From Tubulanus polymorphus (lineage: Eukaryota; Nemertea; Palaeonemertea; Tubulaniformes; Tubulanidae), in contig NC_134031.1 in NCBI RefSeq assembly GCF_964204645.1, positions 11,262,501 to 11,326,500 on the forward strand: a stretch of 64,000 nucleotides of DNA. Reading direction: 5' to 3'. Below are positions 22,427 to 32,787 of this stretch, piece by piece. A program made the translations under genes and the position numbers. Under the pieces are notes generated by a model that saw nothing but the letters and a program-made list of their open reading frames with translations, was not told the DNA's origin and made no database searches. Numbering within the stretch: the stretch's first letter is position 1; each line of letters starts with the position of its first letter.

Positions 22427-23530
22427 TTATTCTTTTAATTTTACTAGATAAAATCCATTCATTAAATTTAACATCGTATCCTTTATATTTCACCAAAGAA
22501 TACTTTTTATCCTTTAAGAGTTTTTGTTTTCAATACTTTTTCTATTTTGTATTCTATTTCATCTGGATTTGGTACAAGTGATAATTCTTGTTCATAGAAA
22601 TAACCTAATATTTCTTCATCTTTTAAATCTTCTAATTTATAAACAAAAGGTTTAGTTAATATTATCTTTTTAATCTTGAATATTTCTTCAGTAAAATTAG
22701 GGGTATAACCTTTATAAAATGTTTTTCTATATTTAGATATTCTTACGTGTTGTCCTATTTTAAATTTAGGTTCTCCGAAATCATGTGTAACAAACGCTCC
22801 ATATAAATTATTCCAAACTATTTCTGAATTATCTTCTTTTCTAGCTTGTATAGGTTTCATATTTATAGAACTATGTTTAGAATTATTATAACCTTTCACT
22901 AAATCATCTAACACATCGATATATTTATATGTTTCATTAGCAGTAAAATATTTCCACATTCTAGTTTTCAATGTTTTATTAAATCTTTCTATAATAGATG
23001 CTTTTTTATCTGAATGTGTTGAAAGATAATCTACATCGTTATCAGATTATAGTTTTTTTAAATGTTTGTTATAGAATTCCTTACCTTCATCAAATTGTAT
23101 CTTATCTGGAATAGCTTCTTTAAATATAGATTTAAAAGCATTTGTCACTTCTATTCCAGTTTTATTTTTGATTGGAATTGACCATGCGTATCGACTGAAT
23201 ATGTCTATAACATTCAGTATCCAGAAATATCCTTTGTTGTATTCCTCTAAGTTCTTCATGTCAATTAAATCTGCTTGCCATTGTTGATCAATATATGAAA
23301 CCATCAATATATGAAACCATAACTTTTCTTGTTAAATAAGTTTTATCCATTTTCTTGTGGATTTGATATGTTGGTTGATTTTGTAACCATGATTTCAATT
23401 CACTATATTTTATACCACCATTTTCTTTATCAGATTTAATTTTATTCCATAATTCTGAAACGTTAGAATATGATACTTCACTCTCTGGGTTATAATATTA
23501 ATCTCTTAAATATTGTTCTTTTTTCATCTT
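22427..23530 (-). pseudogene. int: Polinton integrase (DDE, chromodomain), E1 copy, multiply broken
   Basis: Homologue of the E2 integrase at 50035-50997. Catalytic pieces remain: QWQADLIDM, QFDEGKEF and a downstream ERFNKTLKT in a shifted context. Breaks include a stop at about 23047-23049 (TTA to TAA relative to E2), a frameshift between the core and the C-terminal chromodomain near 22500, and a tandem duplication of about 16 bp (AATATATGAAACCATC) near 23300. An N-terminal remnant reaches about 23530. E1 could not integrate using its own enzyme. Confidence 0.88.
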
Positions 23531-23533
23531 ATT

Positions 23534-23890
23534 TTAATCCATTAATAATAATTTACATTTAGTTTCAATGACTTTATGATTTGACTTTTTTTCTGGTATG
23601 ATAGGTTTATCATCGGAATCATCTTTATCATCAGATTTGAATTTTGATTTATATATTACACTGGATAATATAATAACTGTTACTAATCCAATTGTAATAT
23701 ATAATTTATAATTACTTCCTGCATTAGAAGAATTAGATGGATTATCATTCGAATCAATATCAGGTGATTCATTTATATCAGTTAATTTCTTTTTCTTAGC
23801 TTTTTTTAATTCTGAAGATCTTTTACCTAATTCTCTTGCCCATTTAATTTGTTTCTCGGATCTAGCCTTTTTCTTAACGCTATCACTCAT
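23534..23890 (-). CDS. Small basic single-TM protein
   Basis: A 118-aa protein. The N-terminus is strongly basic (KKKARSEKQIKWARELGKRS then KKAKKKK). Residues about 65-83 are a membrane segment (LYITIGLVTVIILSSVIYKS) and the C-terminus is Lys/Asp-rich. The basic head with a membrane anchor recurs in Polintons and suggests a DNA- or capsid-associated membrane protein; function is not known to me. Its ATG overlaps the stop of the upstream gene by eight bases (AAATAAATGAGTGA). Confidence 0.75.
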   Translation of the reverse strand: MSDSVKKKARSEKQIKWARELGKRSSELKKAKKKKLTDINESPDIDSNDNPSNSSNAGSNYKLYITIGLVTVIILSSVIYKSKFKSDDKDDSDDKPIIPEKKSNHKVIETKCKLLLMD

Positions 23891-24384
23891 TTATTTTACT
23901 TAATTTTTGTTCTGATTCATTTTCTGTTTCGACGTTTGGTTGTAGTACATCTGTTTCGTTCTTACCTGATTTATATTCCATAGGCTTGATATTCGAAAAT
24001 GTTATGACGCCAGTAGAAATTAATGTCATAACCGATCCTAATTGAAATGAAGCATATCCAACCCATTTTTGTAATTCAGTCATAACTAAGTAGTCATTTT
24101 TCAAATCACTATATAATTTATTTTCATCATCCATTGGTATTAACTGGTTACATAACTTAGAATAACATTTGATAATACCATTCGAAATAGAATCATTTAT
24201 TTTAGCTAATCTTGCCTCTTCATAAATCTTAAAATATTTTATTACTTTATCTGGTTTCATAACATCTAATTCTTGAAAAGTAATAGTCTTAGTTAAAAAC
24301 TCTTTAGTTTTTCCACCGGCAATCAATAGTTCTAGATGATGCTTACAATATAAATAGTATTCATAATCAATATTACAATTAACT
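23883..24384 (-). pseudogene. Conserved Polinton protein of about 200 aa, E1 copy, 5'-truncated
   Basis: Matches residues about 40-202 of the intact E2 protein at 51459-52067, including DDENKLYSDLKNDYLVMTEL and GSVMTLISTGVITFSNIKP. Coding similarity begins abruptly near 24384; upstream the E2 sequence is replaced by unrelated GC-richer DNA, removing the start and first 40 or so codons. An internal ATG at 24326 could still start a 147-aa product. No function recognised. Confidence 0.75.
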
Positions 24385-24617
24385 TATGCGTATGATTATG
24401 CCACGTCATCTGGTTCCGGCGCGCCTTTCTAGAATATTCTACACGTTTCTGATTATGATGTGTCATCTCTATTCAGAGTTCCAGCACACCTTTCTAGAAT
24501 TTTCTCTACACGTTTGTAATATTATGTGTCATAATGTCTCGGCGTCATAGTAACAGCTGTAACAGCTGTGAATTTATAGATTTATTCCATAGCTCTGTAC
24601 ATTGAATGTATATAGGT
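24385..24617. other. Replacement segment with an about 85-bp direct repeat, E1
   Basis: Where E2 carries about 2.6 kb (52068-54644), E1 has only this short stretch. Two related units share GATTATG(C/A), GTCATCT, a TTCC(G/A)GC(G/A)C(G/A)CC core and TTTCTAGAAT plus CTACACGTTT. It is GC-richer than the element and looks foreign or rearranged. Confidence 0.6.
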
Positions 24618-24869
24618 TCAAATAGAATCATGTTCTAGTATAAACATCAGATCCTTGATATCAAATTCCTCAACGTATTGTTCATTATTTGGATCATTAT
24701 TCCATAATTCAATAAATTTTTTTCCCTTTGTTAACTGTTCTGAATATAACTGTAAATATTCTAGTTTCAATTTATTCTCTAAATGTGTTTTAGTTTTATT
24801 GTGTCTTGCTTTTTGGGATTTATCTACATTGATATTACATGTTGGACAGTAGTACTTATTTGCTTCCAT
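24618..24869 (-). CDS. Chimeric ORF: polymerase zinc finger 1 plus HNH-type tail, E1 right end
   Basis: An 83-aa frame reading inward from the right end. Residues 1-38 equal the polymerase N-terminus (start codon, CPTC...H finger, ENKLKLEY) because both lie in the terminal repeat. After the repeat boundary at 24756 the frame continues with QLYSEQLTKGKKFIELWNND and NEQYVEEFD, a module that also follows the HNH nuclease at 13640-13710. It has the same upstream TTAAAATGG as polB. It may be a scar of cassette exchange or a small DNA-binding protein; expression is unknown. Confidence 0.65.
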   Translation of the reverse strand: MEANKYYCPTCNINVDKSQKARHNKTKTHLENKLKLEYLQLYSEQLTKGKKFIELWNNDPNNEQYVEEFDIKDLMFILEHDSI

Positions 24870-25139
24870 TTTAATACTAAATTTTTTATTAAAATTGATT
24901 TTAGAAGTTCAATGATTTAAATGTTATTCATTTATATGAATATTTTAAGAGTAATAGGGGTAATGGGCTTTCAGGTTAAAGGTTGAAGGGGTGAGTGAGT
25001 AAAAAAATGAAAATAACAATAATTTACAGTTGAATTAGGAGTGTGCGCGACTAATTCAACTGTAAATTATTGTTATTTTCATTTTTTTACGAGCTCGACC
25101 CTTCGACCTTTGATCTGAAAGCCCATTACCCCTATTACT
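24756..25139 (-). repeat. Right terminal inverted repeat of E1
   Basis: Reverse complement of 8694-9077, ending CCCCTATTACT. Includes the polymerase start codon region on the minus strand. Confidence 0.93.
24950..25139. repeat. Palindromic terminus of E1, right
   Basis: A 190-bp imperfect palindrome, the mirror of the left terminus and in the same arm orientation (no flip). The loop lies around GTGTGCGCGAC near 25043. Confidence 0.9.
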
Positions 25140-25145
25140 ACCGTT
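25140..25145. other. Target site duplication of Polinton E1, right
   Basis: ACCGTT directly after ...CCTATTACT, identical to 8688-8693. Confidence 0.95.
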
Positions 25146-25950
25146 GACTGGCTGCCACCTGTAGAAGAAGTCAGAATCAAGTGAGGTGAAAGAGACCAGG
25201 CACCTAATGTCTATTTCTATTAGGCAAACTTCGGTTATCGAAGTTCATCGACTTTTTGAGAACTTCAGAAACGAATATTATCAGATAAATATTAAGCACG
25301 TTCGCGGTGTCGGACCGTAGTTGTAGATGGTTGCAAACATGAAATCCTACGACCAAACAAGTACCGGTTCAAATTCCTTTGAAATTATTACAATTTTACG
25401 GCCGTCCAGTACCGGTACCAATGAGATCCAAATAATCAGCATAGGAACATATATGTTATAGCAGTCACAAAGTAAACATTAAAAAAAACGAAACCATTTT
25501 ATAATCTTTCATATCATTTAATTCTAAAAGATAAACCACATTATTTCGCTTATAACAACAATGTAGACACACAACACGCATGAACAATCCTAAGCCAGAA
25601 TGAAATATACATAATGTATATCTATTTTCGTCTGACATCGGTCCAGTTCCACAGTTGTGAGTTAACTCTGAGTTACTTAGAATCAATTCATTTCCAATGT
25701 TTTAAATCCAGAGAGTCAAATCTTAACTCGGAAGTGAGTCCTCGAGAATGACCCATGGTGTCATCACAAATCCTACGTTTACGTACCATCGATTTGGATT
25801 CCTTCAGTTAATGCAGCGATACTCTGTATCACTGAATTCGCAAAGCACGTATTGCCTAGGTTCTCCATTATTTGAAACAGTATCGTTAAGTTGTTGACTG
25901 GCGATATAATAAATTATCAAATACTAATTCCCGGTGTTGAAAACCTGGGT

Positions 25951-26175
25951 CCGGTTCCCTGTCCGACAGTGGGTATCCCCGTGGGAAAACCCGTTTACTA
26001 TAGTAAAAATGAAGAAATTCCGCGTTTTTGGAAAATTACGCGATATGACAACACCCATTTCCGGAGCACAATGCCGATTTGTGATATTGTTTTTCATGAA
26101 AAGAAAATTGTTTTTTGCACTGAAAACTTGAGTCGGTGTTACGGCAAACAGAAAATTATTTTGGGATGGCCTAAT
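25951..26175. repeat. Old interspersed repeat, inverted partner of 8200-8613
   Basis: Reverse-complement similarity to the left flank of E1 (AAACCCGTTTACTATAGTAA, ATTCCGCGTTTTTGG, CGATATGACAACACC and the later GGCAAACAGAAAATTATTTT), interrupted by indels. Confidence 0.7.
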
Positions 26176-26714
26176 TCTGATGTTACATATTTCGAAGAAA
26201 TCTTCAACTTTTCTAAATGCACAAAATTGGCGAAATGTAAATAGGCCAGTTACCTATTCCAATAATCAAGGGCCATTTTAATTTTTACTAGGTCTTTCCC
26301 TGACTTGAATGATACATAACGACATAGACGAAAACTGTTTGATTTACACGTGATTTAAGTAACTCAACAAGTTTCCTGACTTTTTAGCTTTCTTTTACAA
26401 AATTCCTCGACTTTTTAAAAGAAAACTGCCAGACTTTTCCCTGAATTCCAGGTAGGCGGCCACCCTGATATATTTAGGCCAATCAATTGAAAACGACATT
26501 AACTCGTCGAAGATCGTGGACAAAAAATCGCATGATAAACAGTGTGTTTCAAAAAATGCGCAACCTCTGAACTAATTATGGCTTTACTGGTAGATGTATA
26601 TGAGTTTAAATTCAGTTTGCATGAAAATGATAAATAGTGTTTGTTAAAAATAAGAAATTATTGGGTTGCCCATAAATGTATGCTTCAGCACACATTAATG
26701 CATTTTTTAACTGA

Positions 26715-26765
26715 CCACTGAAATCCCCAGAACCATTTTCAACATGGTTTTGGGGATTTCAGTGG
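26715..26765. repeat. 51-bp palindrome
   Basis: CCACTGAAATCCCCAGAACC on one arm and GGTTTTGGGGATTTCAGTGG on the other, with one internal mismatch and a loop of about seven bases. It could be a tiny MITE remnant or a hairpin RNA. Confidence 0.85.
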
Positions 26766-27673
26766 ATTGTTGGTAAACAGGAACAATGGTCAATAATAGG
26801 ACTACATTCCCAACAATTAACCAAGATTTAATTAGCATTTTCTTTGGATTGATCATTACGGTGATCATTATCCCCTAAACCTCCCATTTTGTAAGTTACT
26901 TGCATGAGTGATTTAAATTGCACTCATGTACGCTGAAACATGCAATTACTTCTGAATCGATATAATCAATTTATTTGAATTTAAATTCAAATTATGAAAA
27001 AGGCCGTAATTTATTGATTTATTAAAGATTAATTATTCATGAAATACATTTTTGGGGGTAAGGTTGATAGACCAGGATGTTTACTCGAGGATGTAATGTT
27101 GAAATGCAAAAATAAAGTCATGAATAGCTTTTCTGGGACTTATCTGGGACTTGTTCAATATCAGAACCATTAGTTACTAATGCAAAGTTCAGTTGAACAT
27201 AGAATTTTAGATTTCTCGATTGGGAAATATCAGAAGGAGTGAAATCCAGTGATTTGGTGATTTTAAATCATTTTTTTCAACTGGTAGCTGTTCATTTTTC
27301 AATAGACGTACACAATGGAACAATCTTTAATTTTGGTCCGGCACCATTTTAATGACCATTCGAAAACATGCTAGTGCTTAGCCATGCGTGACTTATTTTT
27401 GCATTTCAACATTTCATTCTCTAGTTAACATCTAGGTCTACTAACCTTACTCTCAATAATCAAAAATTATAGTTAATGAGTTAGTAACCTAAAGAATTGG
27501 GTAACACATTTTCTGAGACACCCATATTGGAATAGGTAACTACCGCTGGCCTAAAGTCTGACATCGATTTTTTGAGGATATTTCTTAAAAAACTGTTCAG
27601 GATTTTTTTTTTGGTGTAGCCTTACGACTCATATTTGCATATACCTGTAATTCAGTCATTTATCTGCTTGTAG

Positions 27674-30523
27674 GAATTGAATAGAAGATACTGTGTGTAT
27701 GAATGCTGTAATGGCAAATTAGTTAGTTGTAAAACAGCAGAACGCCATAGACGAAAAAAACGTGATCAAGATCTATACCAGGAAGCCCTAACTAAAAAAA
27801 TCAAGGTATAGGTCCTTCCACATTTTTAGCAGATTTTGTGTTTTTTTGCTATTGTACATGTATATGATAAATAACATATTCAAGTATATTGATAAGCATT
27901 TATCTCAAAATTGAGTCATACATGCGCAAGTGATGGGTACCTTACTGACTACCTTTTTAAGAAAATACATTGTTTTTGTAAATTGTCAGATTTTCTTCAA
28001 ATTCTGGACCCAGTTCCACAGCTGTGAGTTAACTCTGAGTTAAAATTAGTTCATTATGAATGAGTTAGCTCTGAGTTAAATCTTAACTCAGAACTGTGGA
28101 ACTGGACCCTAAGGATAATTAGAAGAAATCCTGGAAATCAATCGAAATTTTTTCCTATAAGCTGTGAAATAGGTGGGTTAGACCTTGAAGGTGAAACCCC
28201 AGTTTGCCAACTTGGTATGAATCGAATCCATATGAAAAAAAGAGCTTCCATAAAATCCATTCTTTAATGGGTCTACTTGGCAGGTATGTGGAGATGCAGA
28301 AACAGATAATTATAACGGAAATGGCATAGATGACGGAGATGATAATGGTGGTGGAGATCGAGATTACAGTGATAATGACGGAGATTGTGGTGGTGGTGGT
28401 GATGGACATGATGATGATGGTGGAGATGGTGATGATGATGGTAGAGATGGTGATGATGATGGTGGAGATGGTGATGATGATGGTGGAGATGGTGATGGTG
28501 GAGATGGTGATGGTGGAGATGGAGCTATTATGCCACTGGTAAACAGACTAGTTCAAAACGTCCATCGAGATGGAGAAATCGTACTGATAACAATGCTTGG
28601 GGTGCTTTGCAAATGGTATACAAAGTATCCAAATACATCGAAAGAACAGTTTAATTCCTTGATACAGATAGTGAAGGCATTTTTGCCACAACCAAATGTC
28701 ATGCCTAGCAACGTGGAGATGGTGGAACGAATGGTTGAAAAGCTATTTGGGAGCATTAAATCAGAAATCGTTTTCGTCAATGGATGCAAGATGCTAACGA
28801 ATGAAATTATAGAATGCCCACATTGCGGTAGAAATAGAGGCGATGGCCAAGTATTCTATTGGATGTCCCTCATACCATATATAAAAGGTAATAAAATAGA
28901 AGGTACAGGACAACATACCCAGTCGATGTAAATGGAAAGTTATAACTTAACTTAAAATTTGGCTATTTTAGGAAAATTGGAAAAAAGGCTGAAATTTCAG
29001 GGAGGCACAAACAAATTAAGAACAGCCTGCTAGCTTGGCCTCAAGTAGAAGTGGGCTGAAAATCCAGGTAGATTTTATTATCCCAGATTCCCCGATTTGA
29101 AATCCTGAATTCTCCAAAAAATGTATTGGTCAATTATCGGAGTTTCCTGTGATATACATCTGTGATAATTTATCATCACGAGGCCTATGCATGAAATTGA
29201 AAGGTTCATTGGTCCCAATTTATAAATATCAATAATCCATGTTGGCGAGAAAAATATGAATGATGACTGAGAAACTATCTACTGTAAACAGACTTCACTG
29301 ATGTTTATCATTCTTTACCATTTCAGTTCAATTCAGTCAATTCAATTTTGGCAGGAGAGCACCCGCACATAGAGGAGGCACGTTCCAAGAAGGCAATCGA
29401 ATCTACTCATTACATCAAACGGAAATGTGGAAGAACTTATTTGACGATGAATTTGGGAACGAGAATCGAAACCTCGCACTTGGTCTCTCATTTGACGGAG
29501 TAAATGTTTTTGAAAAGACTGTTTGGCCAATAATAGTCACGTTCCTTAATTTGCCACCGCATGAAAGCAAAACATTCGAAAAATCGTTCTTATATGGGAT
29601 ACTACCAACGAACAATATAAAAAATGTGAACGGCTTTCTAGAACCACTCATAGCAGAATTGAACACCCTGAGCAATGGAGTATACGAAACGGATGGTGTT
29701 GAAAATGACGAATTTCTATTAAAGGTTAGTTGTCTAATTATAAAGCTTATATGTTTTAGTTCTCTAAAAGTAATTTGGATATATAAGCGGATCAGGGAAA
29801 TCAGGGAATCTGGACATTTTCTCATGGAAATAAGGGTATTTTCAGGGAATTTTTAAGATACATAGCCCTCGTGATGATGAATTATCTGAAACACAGGGCT
29901 TGGTTTTATAGACTGGTATTAACTTTAACCCAGGGGTTAACTCAATTGAAAATGAATTGAGTTAACCCCGGGTTAAAGTTCTGTATATATACAGTGACCT
30001 TATCGGAATGAATAGTTTATTAGCTTCTTTTAATTCAGTTACGATGAAAATAAGAATACGAAATCGTGTTTCGTTCAAATTGAGTTCGAGGAAGAAAGAG
30101 ACGGAAGAAGAAGACAGAATGCTGTATTGGTCGAAGGGATAGAAAAATTTACCTACTTGGCCAAGATTTCTAAATTTATAGAACACGTTCACGAAAGGTG
30201 CAGTGCAATCAATGTAAGTTCCGAGTTCCATACACATTACCTACCTCAGATTATCATTACATTCACTTGACAAAGCTCAATACATGTCTACACCCAGCCC
30301 TCAAATGCACAAACATGACTGACATTCTTGAATAAAATTACAGGAAATAGCAATCATCAATTGTTTCGAAGATCCGAGACTGGATGGGATAACGGGTATG
30401 TGGGTTGTGAACCAACAAGTTGTGTACCAACCAACAGCTATATTATTCGAAAAACTGCTTAAGATGCAAATCATAACAGCCGTAACAGACGAAAACCAGT
30501 TATGGGCTCTGGCACTTGCCTAA
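27674..30523 (+). CDS. Spliced CACTA/Tnp2-like transposase gene or domesticated derivative (5 exons seen)
   Basis: Five in-frame blocks have splice-like borders: 27674-27805 (TTGTAG before, GTATAG after), 28284-28887 (TTGGCAG before, GTAATA after), about 29360-29724 (AG before, GTTAGT after), about 30055-30213 (GTAAGT after) and 30344-30523 (TTACAG before, ending TAA). The first has a Cys-rich motif (YCVYECCNGKLVSCKTAERH). The second opens with a Gly/Asp-rich run of over 60 residues, then a helical domain and CPHCGRNRGDGQVFYW. The third holds LALGLSFDGVNVFEKTVWPI and FLNLPPHESKTFEKS, resembling the Tnp2-type transposase core of CACTA elements. Acceptors of blocks three and four are uncertain: phase requires the third AG near 29359 and an AG at 30053-30054. 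The first exon with a start codon was not found. No stops occur within the blocks. Confidence 0.6.
28006..28110. repeat. 105-bp palindromic MITE
   Basis: Inverted ends GGACCCAGTTCCACAG and CTGTGGAACTGGACCC, followed inward by GTGAGTTAACTCTGAGTTAA and its diverged complement. A half copy lies at 25640-25730, so this is a dispersed family. It lies in an intron of the transposase-like gene. Confidence 0.85.
28330..28520. repeat. GAT/GGT-rich coding microsatellite
   Basis: Repeats of GGTGATGATGATGGTGGAGA and shorter variants. In the frame continuous with the flanking exon they encode Gly/Asp runs. Another frame gives a Met/Val/Glu string that is an artefact. Confidence 0.85.
29921..29980. repeat. 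60-bp palindrome
   Basis: AACTTTAACCCAGGGGTTAA with CTCAATT on one arm and its near-perfect complement on the other, loop GAAAATG. It lies in an intron of the transposase-like gene. Confidence 0.85.
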
Positions 30524-32787
30524 TGAGGTAAGGGTTACACGTTTAATCATCCACTATGGCCCATAGTATGGGCATAGTTACTCATATTTTAGTAATTCAT
30601 ACCATTTATTTAAAATCTGATCGAAAATGGTAGCTGCCCATGAATTTTGTGCACTATCACTATTTTAAAACTGGCCATAATAATTGATAAAGAATGATCA
30701 TCAAATTGAATTGTCAGATCCAATCATAGGCCTAAAAGTTATTCAGATGATGCCTTATTCATGGAAAATGTCAGAAAATAAAAGGATTGCCAAAAAGCCA
30801 GCGCTATTGCACTTTCGTACCCCCTCCCAAAAATCTTTACTTTAGCATATTATTTATCAATGAGGTCTTAACTAGTTAAGCATATTATCATTAAAAATAA
30901 TATATCAATATACTTACGATTAATTTCGATTAAATAAAAAGACATGTCCATGTCCACGTCGCAGCTGACGCCTTTCCTTTCCACGCTTTCTCGACGCGCT
31001 CTCGCTACGGCATGCAACCAATTACCGGTGCGCGCTGATTGGCTCATCCGCGTCTACTTACAGTTATGGTCGAATCCCAATATCAACGACGATTTACGTG
31101 CTGCATTTTAAGCACGGTTACATTTTGTAAATTAAACACTTCTCCATATATTTTTATTCTGTGTGTCAGCTACGGGCTTGCAGGTCATTGTAAATTAATT
31201 TAAACACGCAGATTGATTGCTTGTTTGTTTCATGAAAAAATCATGTGTTCTTACAGAAAAGGCGTAGGCCTACGTTGCAGTGGAAAGAATTGCACCGAAG
31301 TGGCGAAGATGTTTGTTATTTCGCGTAATTGGAGGGTTGGGAGGGGTTTCAGGGGTTTACCGAGAGTTTATGTTTAGTATAAATGTTGACTAAAGAATGG
31401 ATGCTGTAAAAATAAACAAGTTGAATTAAGTGAAGTACTGATTAAGGTCTCTATTATCATCGTGAATTTTTCTAGAATATGGTGAAAATATCATTATTTG
31501 AGTCAGAAGAATTCAAAGACAACACGAAACGATGGAAATTTTACCACCACCAAAATTCTCACCACGCGACGGGGGAATTTTGTTCTTTTGCATATATTGG
31601 ATATTAATTCATAGCCTCTAAAAATCATTATTCAAGAATTTCACACATATTTTTGAAGAATCTGAATATGTGTAGGCCTCAGTTTTTGAAAATGGCTCAT
31701 AGAATTGAGTTGAAACGTTAAGCTACCAGATAGTTTTTTTTTTTATTGTGGGTTTTTGTCTACTATTGATATTGAAAAGCCACTTGTCTATGGAAACCAA
31801 AATGTGTAGGCCTACTGAATATAAAGCCTGATATTCCAATGATGCAACACTTAACACTTGAAAATCCTGATTCATTCGACGTAATCAGCAAACAATACAT
31901 TACAGGCTCTCACTGAACAAAACCTAAAAAAATTTCTAATTTCCAATTTCACAAAATTGAAGGATTTTTTAAGGAATATTCTAAGATAAATTGTAAACTA
32001 TTCAAATAATAATCTTTTTATAATCGCACGTCGATTTTGAACGAACGGAGAAGCAGTTTCTCCGTGACAACTGTAACGAGATCCTATTCTGCCTGTTCCA
32101 CAGTAGAAGTTTCCTCCAAATATCGACTCTGAGAGCCCAAAAAACAAGTAAAAGGCGGACAAAAGATATTAACACAATCACCTATTGTTCTGTATTTTCG
32201 AGAGAGAGAGGGTAGCACCCTCCAGTTACAACATAGAAAACGACTGATGGACATATTCCATCACACCACCCCCCCCCCCCCTTCAACTTGTTCAAACTCC
32301 TATTTGAACAGGAATATATAGTCAAAATATCTACACAAATTTAATTATAGTCCTTATTATAGTATATTAAGCTCCAAACTTCTCGGCTCTGGATACAGTA
32401 GACATCTAACACGGCGTAGTCGTTGTTTCGCATTAGGGTTGCGCCTCGGTGATGATAATACATGCAGCTTTCGTTCTCCACTAATGGTTTGTGGTTTGTT
32501 TTCGGGGCGCACCTAAGCGTAGTGTCTAACCAAAAATATCTATACCATCAAAAGGTAGATACGGCCAATGGACACTGCACTAGGCTTGCACCTCTGCCAC
32601 TGTTCCTCGTCCTGGGAAGCTGAAAAATACAATCAAAAGAAAACAGAAAGAAACTGTTCGCAATGGGGTGTGCTACATCTGGGGGGTCACGTGTGGTAGT
32701 ATTTGGACTGAATGGCTTTTTGTCACTAACATTACAAAGAATAAGCGACTCCAGGTGAACCATCGTTAGGTACCGAAGGAAACACAT
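30524..32787. other. Noncoding stretch
   Basis: No supported reading frame. A run of about 13 C residues lies at 32269-32281 and a short GAGAGAGAGAG near 32201. 30940-31080 is locally GC-rich. A 79-codon minus-strand frame at 32548-32787 shows no domain. Confidence 0.5.

Larger units (their letters stand above)
8694..25139. mobile_element. Polinton/Maverick element E1
   Basis: A 16,446-bp element with 384-bp terminal inverted repeats starting AG and ending CT, a 6-bp target duplication, and the Polinton gene set: protein-primed polymerase B, chromodomain integrase, packaging ATPase and capsid genes. It is very AT-rich compared with its flanks. Rightward genes fill 8964-21603 and leftward genes 21815-24384, meeting at a short tandem repeat. 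At least nine genes carry nonsense codons, frameshifts or truncations, so E1 looks non-autonomous although its ends are intact. Confidence 0.95.
25146..27673. other. Intergenic host DNA with MITE-like pieces
   Basis: No supported gene. 25640-25730 is a half copy of the palindromic repeat at 28006-28110. 25951-26175 is the inverted counterpart of 8200-8613. A perfect-stem palindrome sits at 26715-26765. The rest is AT-rich noncoding sequence. A 117-codon frame at 25891-26244 runs through the old repeat and is probably chance. Confidence 0.5.

Noticed and set aside
25891-26244. 117-codon plus-strand frame
   Set aside because: Runs through the old repeat shared with 8200-8613, where the matching copy has no equivalent frame.
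28330-28542. 70-codon Met/Val/Glu frame
   Set aside because: Off-frame reading of the GAT/GGT repeat; the frame continuous with the exon gives Gly/Asp.
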